From Aminobacter niigataensis (GTDB taxonomy: Bacteria > Pseudomonadota > Alphaproteobacteria > Rhizobiales > Rhizobiaceae): 64,000 nt of DNA. Positions 8,325-16,282 of this stretch are shown one piece after another. Position 1 is the first letter of the stretch. Each line of letters opens with the position of its first letter. The stretch spans positions 744,001 through 808,000 of the forward strand of contig NZ_JACHOT010000001.1 in the NCBI RefSeq assembly GCF_014200015.1. Direction: 5' to 3'. The notes under the pieces were generated by a model. That model saw only the letters and a program-made list of their open reading frames with translations, did not search any database and was not told where the DNA came from. A program made the translations under genes and the position numbers.

Positions 8325-9698
8325 ATGACGAAATGGTCACCGAATTCCTGGAGAAGCATGCCGATCCAGCAGGTCCCGGCTTATCCGGATGCTGCGGCGC
8401 TCGCGGAAACGGAAGCTCGTCTCGCAACCTTTCCCCCCTTGGTTTTTGCAGGTGAAGCGCGAAAGCTGAAAAAGCAGCTCGCCGCCGTCGCCAATGGCCA
8501 AGCCTTCCTGCTTCAGGGCGGCGATTGCGCCGAAAGCTTCGTCGAACATGGGGCGGACAACATCCGCGACTTCTTCCGCGTCTTCCTGCAGATGTCGGTC
8601 GTGCTGACCTTCGCCGGCGCGCAGCCGGTGGTGAAGGTCGGCCGTATTGCCGGCCAGTTCGCCAAGCCGCGTTCGTCCGACAACGAGACCAAGGGCGACG
8701 TGACGCTGCCGAGCTATCGCGGCGACATCATCAACGGCCCGGGCTTCGACGAGAAGTCACGCGTGCCCGATCCGGCACGCCAGGAGATGGCTTACCGCCA
8801 GTCGGCGGCGACGCTTAACCTTCTGCGCGCCTTCGCTCAGGGCGGCTACGCCAGCCTTGAGAACGTGCACCAGTGGATGCTCGGCTTCGTCTCCAACAGC
8901 CCGCAGGGCGAGCGTTACGAGGCGCTGGCCAACCGCATCACCGAGACGATGGACTTCATGAAGGCCGTCGGCATCACCTCGGAGACCAACTACGCGCTGC
9001 GCGAGACCGACTTCTACACCAGCCATGAAGCCCTTCTGCTTGGCTTCGAGCAGGCGCTGACGCGCGTCGACTCGACCTCGGGCGACTGGTACGCAACATC
9101 GGGCCACATGCTGTGGATCGGAGACCGCACCCGCCAGGTCGACCACGCCCATGTCGAGTACTGCCGTGGGGTGAAGAACCCGCTCGGTCTCAAGTGCGGC
9201 CCGTCGATCACCCCGGACAACCTGCTCAAGCTGATCGACCAATTGAACCCGGACAACGAGGCCGGCCGCCTGACGCTGATCGCTCGCTTCGGCAACGACA
9301 AGGTCGGCGATCACCTGCCGAAACTGATCCGCGCCGTCGAGAAAGAAGGCCGCAAGGTCGTCTGGTCGTGCGATCCGATGCATGGCAACACGATCACGGC
9401 TGCCGGCTACAAGACGCGCCCGTTCGACCGCATCCTCAGCGAAGTGCAGAGCTTCTTCGACATCCACTGCTCCGAGGGCACGCACCCAGGCGGTATCCAT
9501 GTCGAGATGACCGGCAAGAACGTCACCGAATGCACGGGTGGCGCGCGCGCCATCACGGCAGACGAACTGCAGGATCGCTACCACACTCATTGCGATCCGC
9601 GCCTCAACGCCGACCAGGCGATCGAACTCGCCTTCCTGGTTTCGGAACAGCTCAGGAAGAGCGCGCCGACCCCGGAGAAAAAGGCCGTCAACGCCTGA
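8325..9698 (+). CDS. aroG: class II (plant-type) DAHP synthase
   Basis: A 457-residue 3-deoxy-7-phosphoheptulonate synthase that condenses phosphoenolpyruvate and erythrose 4-phosphate as the first step of the shikimate pathway. It is the class II type: WSPNSWR at the N terminus, [39 protein letters not shown] with metal-binding residues, and [14 protein letters not shown]. The frame is open from 8280, but the ATG at 8325 with AGGTG upstream gives the normal family start. Feedback control in this class usually sits in N-terminal or loop elements and cannot be read here. It is monocistronic, closed by a strong terminator. Confidence 0.95.
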   Translation: MTKWSPNSWRSMPIQQVPAYPDAAALAETEARLATFPPLVFAGEARKLKKQLAAVANGQAFLLQGGDCAESFVEHGADNIRDFFRVFLQMSVVLTFAGAQPVVKVGRIAGQFAKPRSSDNETKGDVTLPSYRGDIINGPGFDEKSRVPDPARQEMAYRQSAATLNLLRAFAQGGYASLENVHQWMLGFVSNSPQGERYEALANRITETMDFMKAVGITSETNYALRETDFYTSHEALLLGFEQALTRVDSTSGDWYATSGHMLWIGDRTRQVDHAHVEYCRGVKNPLGLKCGPSITPDNLLKLIDQLNPDNEAGRLTLIARFGNDKVGDHLPKLIRAVEKEGRKVVWSCDPMHGNTITAAGYKTRPFDRILSEVQSFFDIHCSEGTHPGGIHVEMTGKNVTECTGGARAITADELQDRYHTHCDPRLNADQAIELAFLVSEQLRKSAPTPEKKAVNA

Positions 9699-9724
9699 TC
9701 CGTAGACGCGTTCAATCGATCAAG

Positions 9725-9753
9725 AAGGCGCCGGTTTCGACCGGCGCCTTTTT
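9725..9753 (+). terminator. rho-independent terminator after aroG
   Basis: AAGGCGCCGG and CCGGCGCCTT form a 10-bp stem with loop TTTCGA, followed by TTTC. It lies between the convergent aroG and RES toxin genes and abuts the toxin stop codon. The A/T flanks would let it work in both directions. Confidence 0.9.
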
Positions 9754-10523
9754 CATTTGCGGACCCAGCGCATGTCCTTGAGACGCGGATCGCCAGCGAA
9801 GCTTTCGCGATCAAAACCGATGCGCCGCTCCGGGAATTCGCAGATTGCCTGGACGCCCGACGGCCCCAAGCGGATGCGCCATGTCTGCCGCTCGACGGGG
9901 GCCGGTTTGGAAAATGTGCGACAGGTGAGCAAGGCGAGGTTGGCGCCACCTTGGGGATCACGCACCGAGCGATAGCGGATGGCCTCGATGCCGGCCTCGC
10001 GCGCGGCGTCGGCCAGTTGCTGGCAAGCGGCATAGTCGGTCGGATGCGTCCAGGCAGGCGCATCACTTAGCAGTGGCGGCAAGGTGAGGTCGGTCACGCC
10101 GGCGGCTTTGATGCTCGCCGAGAAGGCGGTGTACTCGGCCGCGTCGCTGGGCCAGGGCGTGTCGGGCGATTCCGAAAAGAACAGCAGGCGATAGAAAGCC
10201 ATTTCGGCGACGGCAGTCTGCACCTTCTCGGCGGCGTAGTAGACACCGAGCGACTTGCCGGCGCGGCGGAAGCGCGATCCGGTGGGATAGTTCGAGCCGT
10301 AGCGAAACGGCGTTGCCAGCAGATAGTGCAGCTTGCGGCATTCGACCGGCACGATCGGCTTGGTCGCCTCGACGAGTTCCTCGAGCAGTGCCTGCTCGTC
10401 GAGGTCGTCGACGAGCTTCAAGGTGGAGACGCGATGCTGGGCCTCGACCAGCCGCCAGCAGCGGCCTTCGAGCGCACGCGCCTCAGACGAGAGCGCGGCG
10501 GGCGTCCAGGTAGGCAATGACAT
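9753..10523 (-). CDS. RES-domain toxin
   Basis: A 256-residue RES-family protein, the toxin half of an Xre-RES module. Characterised RES toxins (for example MbcT and P. putida RES) attack NAD+. The domain begins at GRCWRLVEAQHRVST and includes the TPFRYG and GSRFRRAG segments with conserved Arg, GVYYAAE with conserved Tyr, and TAVAEMAFYR with conserved Glu. The start at 10523 is chosen because the preceding 33 codons are not conserved in character and fall inside the antitoxin gene. The start lies 41 bases upstream of the antitoxin's end, so the genes overlap and are probably translationally coupled. Confidence 0.88.
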   Translation of the reverse strand: MSLPTWTPAALSSEARALEGRCWRLVEAQHRVSTLKLVDDLDEQALLEELVEATKPIVPVECRKLHYLLATPFRYGSNYPTGSRFRRAGKSLGVYYAAEKVQTAVAEMAFYRLLFFSESPDTPWPSDAAEYTAFSASIKAAGVTDLTLPPLLSDAPAWTHPTDYAACQQLADAAREAGIEAIRYRSVRDPQGGANLALLTCRTFSKPAPVERQTWRIRLGPSGVQAICEFPERRIGFDRESFAGDPRLKDMRWVRK

Positions 10524-10863
10524 CGACGAGCCCGGATATGGTTGCGATCTTCTCGCTTGGCGTGGCGCCGAGCGCCGTGTTGTCGTTGCGTAGCCAGGCC
10601 CGAGCGACCGACTCGTCGCCACCGACTATGGCGTCGAGCGAGCGGAACAGGCGGACGAACAGGACGGCGAGTTCGAACGGCTTGCTACCGGCTTCCAGGG
10701 CGAATTCCTGCTTGCGCATCCTTGAAACCGTGGCCTCTGAGACGCCGATGACGGCGGAGAGGGCCTTGGCGGTGATGCCCAGCATGTCGGCGGCGCGCAA
10801 CGTCGCCTTGGTGATGACGGTGCCTTGTGTGGCCGATGGCGCCGGATTTTGATGGCTTAGCAT
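10483..10863 (-). CDS. Xre/MbcA/ParS-type antitoxin
   Basis: A 126-residue antitoxin with an N-terminal Xre-like helix-turn-helix (LGITAKALSAVIGVSEATVSRM) and a C-terminal MbcA/ParS toxin-binding domain (DUF2384: RLFRSLDAIVGGDE, ARAWLRNDNTALGATPSE, ISGLVDVIAYLDARR). The ATG at 10863 has GGAAAG eight bases upstream; an in-frame ATG at 10875 has no such site. It should neutralise the RES protein and repress its own promoter. Next to it is the inverted repeat TTTCCA/TGGAAA, a possible operator. Confidence 0.88.
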   Translation of the reverse strand: MLSHQNPAPSATQGTVITKATLRAADMLGITAKALSAVIGVSEATVSRMRKQEFALEAGSKPFELAVLFVRLFRSLDAIVGGDESVARAWLRNDNTALGATPSEKIATISGLVDVIAYLDARRALV

Positions 10864-10868
10864 TGGTC

Positions 10869-10886
10869 TTTCCATTTCTCTGGAAA
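10869..10886. promoter_or_regulatory. candidate operator of the Xre-RES operon
   Basis: TTTCCA (10869-10874), six-base spacer, TGGAAA (10881-10886), directly upstream of the antitoxin start, with a third copy of ATGGAAA at about 10908. A repeated half-site beside an Xre antitoxin gene is the usual arrangement for autorepression. Not tested. Confidence 0.4.
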
Positions 10887-10931
10887 ATATAGTCCATCAA
10901 AATTCATATGGAAAGGCCTTTGCCGAGGCGA

Positions 10932-12002
10932 TCAATCCTTCTTGTACAGCATCCAGTTCTTGCCCTGGCGCTCGGCGATCGTCGAATAACGGGTGACGCG
11001 ATTGCGGCCGATCAGCTTGGAACGGTAGAGCGCGCGGTCTGCCTTGGCGTAGAGGTCTTCCGCGCTTTCGGCATCAGAGGCCATGCAAACGCCCATTGAA
11101 ACCGTCACCTGGCCGCAGTTGACGCCGGGCTGGATTTCCTTGAGTTGCGTCTGCGCAACCAGCAGGCGAACCCGATCGGCGATCTCGAAGGTGGCTTCCT
11201 CGGTGGTGCCCTCGACGATCAGCGCGAACTCCTCGCCGCCGGTGCGGGCAACGAACATGTCGCGATGGACGCTCGACTGGAAGATGTCGGCGATGATCCG
11301 CAGGATCTTGTCGCCGACGGGATGGCCGTGCCGGTCATTGATGTCCTTGAAACGATCGATGTCGGCGAGGATCAGGGCACTGAACAGGATGCCCTTGTTG
11401 TCGTTGTAGATCCTGGCGATCCTTCGGTCGAAGGCGCGGCGATTCCAGATATGGGTAAGAGGGTCGGTGTCCGCGAGCTTCTTGTACTCTTCGAGCTTCG
11501 ACTTGACGCTCTCGAGTTCGCTCGACTTGTCGCCGAGCGTGCTCGCCACCTGCTTGCCGTGATCTATGGTCGAGGCGGTGGCGACGGACATGACGCCGAC
11601 GATCTTCTGCAGCAGTTCCTGCGACATCGCCGTGCGGCTGTTCAACCCGCTGGACGTTTCGTCGAGCACCTTGCCGTAGCGTTCCAGATGGCTTCGCTCG
11701 TTCCGGAGCAGGCTGGCGACGCCTTCAAGCTCACGCGCCAGAATATCGCGTGCGTGTTCGACGATGCCCTGGCCATGATTCTGGGCGAAGAACTTCCGGC
11801 CGATGAGGTCCAATTGGTCCTGGGTCGGACGATTGCCGAGTGCGATGACTTCGAGGCTGAGCGCCGGGTTGGTGCCGGTCAGCGCTTCATAGAATATCTC
11901 GTAGTTGCGCGGCAGGCCGATGACTCCCATCTGGGCCATCGTCGCCACGACACTGCTCGCAATATCATTGCCTCGGTCTGTCGGGGCGGCTGCAGAATGC
12001 AT
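10932..12002 (-). CDS. GGDEF-domain diguanylate cyclase
   Basis: A 356-residue protein with an intact GGDEF domain (residues about 175-345): LADIDRFKDINDRHGHPVGD and GGEEF at 255-259, so it should make cyclic di-GMP from two GTP. The N-terminal 170 residues are helical without transmembrane segments or a recognisable sensor domain; residues 155-177 look like a signalling coiled coil. The RxxD inhibitory site is absent (HRDM at the expected place, 246-249), so product feedback is probably missing. It is transcribed alone, upstream of the toxin-antitoxin pair in the same direction. Confidence 0.88.
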   Translation of the reverse strand: MHSAAAPTDRGNDIASSVVATMAQMGVIGLPRNYEIFYEALTGTNPALSLEVIALGNRPTQDQLDLIGRKFFAQNHGQGIVEHARDILARELEGVASLLRNERSHLERYGKVLDETSSGLNSRTAMSQELLQKIVGVMSVATASTIDHGKQVASTLGDKSSELESVKSKLEEYKKLADTDPLTHIWNRRAFDRRIARIYNDNKGILFSALILADIDRFKDINDRHGHPVGDKILRIIADIFQSSVHRDMFVARTGGEEFALIVEGTTEEATFEIADRVRLLVAQTQLKEIQPGVNCGQVTVSMGVCMASDAESAEDLYAKADRALYRSKLIGRNRVTRYSTIAERQGKNWMLYKKD

Positions 12003-12324
12003 GTATGTCCCGTTTCAGTTGGCCAAACGGTCGCTTCCATGCCGGCAAAGCGCTGGCGGGCGACCGGTCGGGGGGCGAGCGGCGAGATGAGAGTGCTTGC
12101 AACGACGCAGGTCCCCTCTGCGCTCATCACTTCTATCGACCTCTAATTTAGGCTGGCTAAGGTTTCCTTAATTTGCAGCGATGTCGCGTTCATTTTTCTA
12201 CCACAGGGTGTATTTTCCTGCTGGCGATACCGCCAAGACCTCGGCAGCATGTTCGATGTCGCAAACTCTCACGCATCGCCTCTTGTTCAGGAACAATCTG
12301 GATGTGGCTATGGAGGAGCAGGAA
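12003..12324. other. intergenic region between the cyclase and GFA genes
   Basis: About 320 bases between divergent genes. I see no convincing gene, RNA structure or repeat. An open frame from 12181 joins the GFA gene, but its first 48 codons have no ribosome binding site and no coding character. Both promoters must lie here. Confidence 0.5.
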
Positions 12325-12744
12325 ATGGACAAGTCGAACAAAGGGTCATGCCTGTGCGGGGCCGTGCGGTTTACTACGACGGGCCTGCTGCGCGGCGTGG
12401 TCTATTGCCATTGCAGCCAATGCCGGAAGCAGAGCGGGCATTTTTATGCAGCGACCAGCGTTGCCGATGGTGAACTGGAGGTACAGGGCAGCGAGCACAT
12501 CACCTGGTATGCGGCCTCGGATTTCGCCCGGCGCGGCTTCTGTAGCCGTTGCGGGTCGCTGCTGTTCTGGAAGGCGCATAGCGAGCCGGACATCTCGATC
12601 ATGGCGGGCTTGTTCGACGCCGCCGACGGGCTTGTCGGTTCCTGCCACATCTTCGTCGGCCAGAAGGCCGGCTATTACGAGATCAATGATGGCTTGCCCC
12701 GATATGAGCGATCATCTCCGGAGGTTGCGGTCGCAGCTGATTGA
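12325..12744 (+). CDS. GFA (glutathione-dependent formaldehyde-activating) family protein
   Basis: A 139-residue zinc-binding protein of the GFA/CENP-V fold. Zinc ligands are visible as CLCGAVRF, CHCSQCRK and CSRCG (the CxC, CxxC pattern). Family members were first linked to S-hydroxymethylglutathione formation, but most have no proven activity. The ATG at 12325 follows a GGAGGA eight bases upstream, so it is preferred over the in-frame ATGs at 12181 and 12310. It is monocistronic. Confidence 0.88.
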   Translation: MDKSNKGSCLCGAVRFTTTGLLRGVVYCHCSQCRKQSGHFYAATSVADGELEVQGSEHITWYAASDFARRGFCSRCGSLLFWKAHSEPDISIMAGLFDAADGLVGSCHIFVGQKAGYYEINDGLPRYERSSPEVAVAAD

Positions 12745-12848
12745 ACAGTCGCGCCCCTGCCGTTCACAATCGGTGAACGCTTCGTCGCTCGGCGGAGGTC
12801 TGCTCGAAGCGGCCTGCGAGGCGTATATCTGGAGCAAGGAGAAAGAAA

Positions 12849-13646
12849 ATGAACTCGTTGCCCACACTCTTCATCTCGCATGGCGGCCCGGACATCGTTT
12901 TGGCCGACACGCCGGCGCGCCATTATCTCGAAACCGTCTCGGACCTGATGCCGAAGCCGAAGGCGATCGTCGTCGTTTCGGCGCATTTCGAGACCGACGG
13001 TGTCGCGGTGGTGACCGATCCCAAGCCCGGCATGATCTATGACTTCGGCGGCTTTGCCCCGGAACTCTACAAGATGGTCTATCCCGCCGCGGGCGAACCG
13101 GCACTGGCGACGAAGGTTTTCGGCATGCTCGAGGCTGCCGGTCTGAAACCGCACACCTATGAGAAGCGCGGCTATGACCACGGCACCTGGACGCCGATGA
13201 AACTTGCCTTCCCCGATGCCGACATTCCGATCGTGCAGGTGTCAATCGATCCGAACCGTGACGCAGCCTGGCACTATGCCATCGGCAAGGCGCTGGCGCC
13301 GTTGCGTGAAGAAGGTGTGCTGCTGATTGGCTCGGGTCACGTCACCCACAATCTGCGCGCCTATTTCTCGACGCTGAGGCACGGTGCTGAGGCCGACCCC
13401 GTGCTGGCCGGCAAGGTGAAGGCCTTCACCGATTGGTTCGCCGAAAAGCTTGTGTCGGGCGACACCGATGCGATCCTCCATTGGAAGCAAAAGGCACCGT
13501 ATCCGTCGGAGAACCATCCCACCGACGAGCATCTGATGCCGATCTTCTTTGCCTATGGGGCGGCAGGCGAGGGCGCAAAAGGGCGTCGCGTGCACGATTC
13601 GGTCGATCATGGCTTCTTTGCCAACGATTCCTATCTGTTCGACTGA
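12849..13646 (+). CDS. class III extradiol dioxygenase family protein (DODA/YgiD type)
   Basis: A 265-residue protein of the class III extradiol ring-cleavage dioxygenase, LigB-like family. Metal and catalytic His are visible in LFISHGGPD near the N terminus, VVSAHFE, DHGTWTPMKLAFP, and SGHVTHNLR. The enterobacterial homologue YgiD acts on L-DOPA (4,5-extradiol); the natural substrate here is not known. A good AAGGAG site lies seven bases before the ATG. It is cytoplasmic and separated by 50 bases from dgkA. Confidence 0.88.
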   Translation: MNSLPTLFISHGGPDIVLADTPARHYLETVSDLMPKPKAIVVVSAHFETDGVAVVTDPKPGMIYDFGGFAPELYKMVYPAAGEPALATKVFGMLEAAGLKPHTYEKRGYDHGTWTPMKLAFPDADIPIVQVSIDPNRDAAWHYAIGKALAPLREEGVLLIGSGHVTHNLRAYFSTLRHGAEADPVLAGKVKAFTDWFAEKLVSGDTDAILHWKQKAPYPSENHPTDEHLMPIFFAYGAAGEGAKGRRVHDSVDHGFFANDSYLFD

Positions 13647-13696
13647 TCGCCGAGCGGCTAAATGATGCCCCTTCGATTGAGCTGAAAGGGCATTTC

Positions 13697-14056
13697 ATGG
13701 ATCGGCTGGTCAAGGCTTTCCAGAATTCGGTGCGGGCGTTCTCGCGGTTGATCCGCACCGAAGCGGCATTCCAGCAGGAGATCATGCTGCTGGTTGCAGC
13801 ACTGCCGCTCGGCTGGTTCGTGGCCGCGACCTGGAGTGGCTATGCGCTGTTGATAGGCTCGATCCTGTTCCTGATCACCGTCGAGGTGCTCAACACCGGC
13901 ATCGAAGCCGCTTGCGATGCGGTCAGCCGCGAGTTCAACATCGACATCCAACTCGCCAAGGACTGCGGTTCGCTCGCCGTGCTGATCTCGATCGTGATCG
14001 TGCTCGGCGTCTGGAGCTTCGCGATTGTCGAGCGTCTGCTCGGCCTTCCGATCTGA
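13697..14056 (+). CDS. dgkA: diacylglycerol kinase (prokaryotic DgkA)
   Basis: A 119-residue integral membrane kinase with three predicted transmembrane helices. The family signature EVLNTGIEAACDAVSREFN carries the catalytic Glu. It phosphorylates diacylglycerol to phosphatidic acid, recycling the lipid released by periplasmic glucan and LPS modification. The ATG at 13697 gives the normal family length; the frame is open much further upstream but overlaps the previous gene. Confidence 0.93.
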   Translation: MDRLVKAFQNSVRAFSRLIRTEAAFQQEIMLLVAALPLGWFVAATWSGYALLIGSILFLITVEVLNTGIEAACDAVSREFNIDIQLAKDCGSLAVLISIVIVLGVWSFAIVERLLGLPI

Positions 14057-14096
14057 GGGGCGCATACCCATATGTCGGTTACCAAAGGAGACCGAC

Positions 14097-14687
14097 ATGT
14101 CCGACCAAGCCGATATACATCATCTCGAAACGCGCGCAGGCTTGCCGGATGATCTGCGCTGGCTGGTCGAAAAGTACCCGCGGGAGGATTGGCAGGTCCA
14201 CGACAACGTGCACGGCATGGCGTCGATGTGGCTACAGCGCCACGACATGTTCCGCGAACTGGGCGGTACGCTGACCGGCGGCATCGGCGACTATCGCGAG
14301 GGCAGGCTGGATGCGCAGGGCTTTGCGCGCTGGTTCGCACCACGCCTCAACTACTTTCTCGGCAATCTCGACGGGCACCACAATGTCGAGGATCACCACT
14401 ATTTCCCTGTTTTCGCCAATGCCGAGAAACGCCTGAAGCGCGGCTTCGAGATCCTCGACGCCGACCATCACCTGATCCATGAGGCGCTGGAACGCAATGC
14501 CGAGACGGCAAGCGCCTTTCTTCGTGCGCTCAAGGAAAGCGAAGACAGGCAGCGCTTTGCAGCGGATGCTTATGCCGAGGAGAATGCGCGGTTGGTGGCC
14601 ATGCTGACCCGGCATCTCGACGATGAGGAAGACCTGATCATTCCGCTCATCCTGGATCGCGGCGACCGCGAACTCGGCATCGGCTGA
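14097..14687 (+). CDS. hemerythrin HHE domain protein
   Basis: A 196-residue hemerythrin-like protein. The iron-binding His/Glu pattern is seen in HDNVHGM, HHNVEDHHYFPVF, DADHHLIHE and TRHLDDEEDLI. It probably carries a di-iron centre that senses or binds oxygen or NO, or helps iron-sulfur repair; the exact role is unknown. The start ATG follows AAAGGAG by five bases, which rules out the in-frame ATG at 14025 inside dgkA. It is convergent with the DedA gene. Confidence 0.87.
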   Translation: MSDQADIHHLETRAGLPDDLRWLVEKYPREDWQVHDNVHGMASMWLQRHDMFRELGGTLTGGIGDYREGRLDAQGFARWFAPRLNYFLGNLDGHHNVEDHHYFPVFANAEKRLKRGFEILDADHHLIHEALERNAETASAFLRALKESEDRQRFAADAYAEENARLVAMLTRHLDDEEDLIIPLILDRGDRELGIG

Positions 14688-14690
14688 AGC

Positions 14691-15272
14691 CTATTCGCGC
14701 GGCTCCTTTTTCGCGACATGACGGGCGAGCAGCCAGGCGGCGACGGCCACTGCCACGCCGATGGCGAGCCCGATCAGCAGGCGCTGATGGTCTTTCAATG
14801 CATCGCCGATGATGTGTTCGGCACCGAGGCCGAAGACATATCCCAGACTGACGAACAGCGCTGCCCAGACCAGCGCGGACAGCGCGTTCAACGCAAGGAA
14901 GATGACAACGGGAATGCGCGACAGTCCGGCGGCGATGCCGCCGGCCAGCCGCATGCCGTAGATATAGCGGTTGGCCAGAACAAAGAGATTCGGATGGGAC
15001 TGCACCATCCGGTAGGCGTGGCTGAAGCCCGGCCGTCGCCGCAGCAATCGTACCCACTTGTGGTTTGAAAAACGGCGCCCCAGCACGAAAAACAGCGTGT
15101 CGCCGAAAAAGGCACCTGCCGCCGCCGTGGCAAAGGCCTGCCAAGGTGCGAATACCTGCTGATGGGCAAAGAAGCCGCCGAGGATGGCCACGCTTTCGCC
15201 CTCGGCCATACAGCCGATGAACACTGCCAACAGCCCGAAGCGCTCGACGAGGTTATGGATCGTGTCGATCAT
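14691..15272 (-). CDS. DedA family (SNARE-associated) membrane protein
   Basis: A 193-residue integral membrane protein of the DedA/VTT family with several hydrophobic helices. The conserved segments GFFAHQQ, GAFFGDTLFFVLGRRF and ANRYIYGMRLAGGIAAGLSR, with its Arg residues, match the membrane-embedded core. DedA proteins are linked to undecaprenyl-phosphate or lipid flipping and membrane potential. Its ATG overlaps the stop of the small upstream ORF by four bases (ATGA), so the two are probably translated in series. Confidence 0.9.
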   Translation of the reverse strand: MIDTIHNLVERFGLLAVFIGCMAEGESVAILGGFFAHQQVFAPWQAFATAAAGAFFGDTLFFVLGRRFSNHKWVRLLRRRPGFSHAYRMVQSHPNLFVLANRYIYGMRLAGGIAAGLSRIPVVIFLALNALSALVWAALFVSLGYVFGLGAEHIIGDALKDHQRLLIGLAIGVAVAVAAWLLARHVAKKEPRE

Positions 15273-15466
15273 GGAGCAGGCGACTCGCCGGTGGCGGAAG
15301 CAGCGAAGCGCCGGACTGGATCGGTGAGTTCATGCATCCGGACGCTCAGCATAATGATCTCCTGGAAACGGATCTCGTCGAGCTTTTCGTCCGGAGCCAT
15401 GATTTCGATTTCGGCCTTGTGGGTGACGGCACGGTGAAGGCGCCTGCTTGGCAGCCGCAAATCCAT
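15269..15466 (-). CDS. small hypothetical protein upstream of dedA
   Basis: A 65-residue open frame ending in an ATGA overlap with dedA. It is rich in charged residues (HKAEIEIMAPDEKLDE, RFQEIIM). I do not recognise a family. The evidence for coding is the stop-start overlap and reasonable codon use in the last 45 codons; no clear Shine-Dalgarno precedes the ATG at 15466, and an internal ATG at about 15400 could be the real start. It is divergent from the glycosylase gene. Confidence 0.45.
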   Translation of the reverse strand: MDLRLPSRRLHRAVTHKAEIEIMAPDEKLDEIRFQEIIMLSVRMHELTDPVRRFAASATGESPAP

Positions 15467-15518
15467 ATAAGAAGATATTCGCAGGCGGCGCCAGAATCCG
15501 GGCGAGGAGGAAACAACG

Positions 15519-16229
15519 ATGAACTTTGCCAAGATCATGGCGCGGGCTGCCGAACGCAAGGGCGGCGAGGCGGTGCTCAAATCATTGCTTGGCCCGGCCG
15601 CCGACAATGCAGCACTCGCCAAAATCACTGACGACCGCATCCTCGCCACCATGGCCGAGCGGGTCTTCGCCGCCGGTTTCGTGTGGCGGGTCATCGAACA
15701 GAAATGGCCCGGATTCGAGGAAGCCTTCCTGGGCTTCGAGCCGAAGCGGCTGTTGTTCCAGCCCGACGATTTCTGGCACGATCTGGCTTTGGACAAGCGC
15801 ATCGTGCGCAATCCACAGAAAATCCGTTCGGTGCGCGACAATGCGGCCTTCGTCGAGCACGTATCGAAGGAGCATGGCGGTTTCGGCAAGTTCCTGGCTG
15901 CCTGGCCTGCCGACGACCAGGTCGGGCTCACCGCCTATCTTGGCAAGCACGGCAGCCGTCTCGGCGGCAACACCGGGCGGTACCTGTTGCGCTGGCTGGG
16001 CTGGGACACGTTCATCCTGTCGCAGGATATGATCCTGGCGCTGCGGGATGCGGGTCTCGATATCGGCGAAGCGGCGACGTCGAAGAAGGATTTGGCCAAG
16101 GTGCAGGCCCAGATCAACGAATGGGCGGCGGCGACCAAGCTGCCGCGAGCGCATATCTCGCGCATCCTGTCGATGTCGATCGGGGTCAACCACTCGGCCG
16201 ACGAACTCCGCTCCTATATGGGCGAATGA
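15519..16229 (+). CDS. DNA-3-methyladenine glycosylase I family protein
   Basis: A 236-residue protein resembling Tag-type 3-methyladenine DNA glycosylases: FAAGFVWRVIEQKWPGFEEAF corresponds to the substrate pocket region with its conserved Trp and Glu, IVRNPQKI to the helix that follows, and HGGFGKFLA to the region before the C-terminal helices. It is longer than E. coli Tag (187 residues) and I cannot see all four zinc ligands of Tag, so it may be a divergent branch. The start has an ATG with AGGAGGAAAC upstream. Confidence 0.7.
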   Translation: MNFAKIMARAAERKGGEAVLKSLLGPAADNAALAKITDDRILATMAERVFAAGFVWRVIEQKWPGFEEAFLGFEPKRLLFQPDDFWHDLALDKRIVRNPQKIRSVRDNAAFVEHVSKEHGGFGKFLAAWPADDQVGLTAYLGKHGSRLGGNTGRYLLRWLGWDTFILSQDMILALRDAGLDIGEAATSKKDLAKVQAQINEWAAATKLPRAHISRILSMSIGVNHSADELRSYMGE

Positions 16230-16282
16230 TGGTCCAATCGATCGCCATTGCCCCCCACCGATACGCAGGCTAAATCGCTGAC

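Noticed and set aside
10524-10622. A longer RES toxin start at 10622
   Set aside because: The added 33 residues overlap the antitoxin C terminus and have no family resemblance; the ATG at 10523 precedes the conserved domain.
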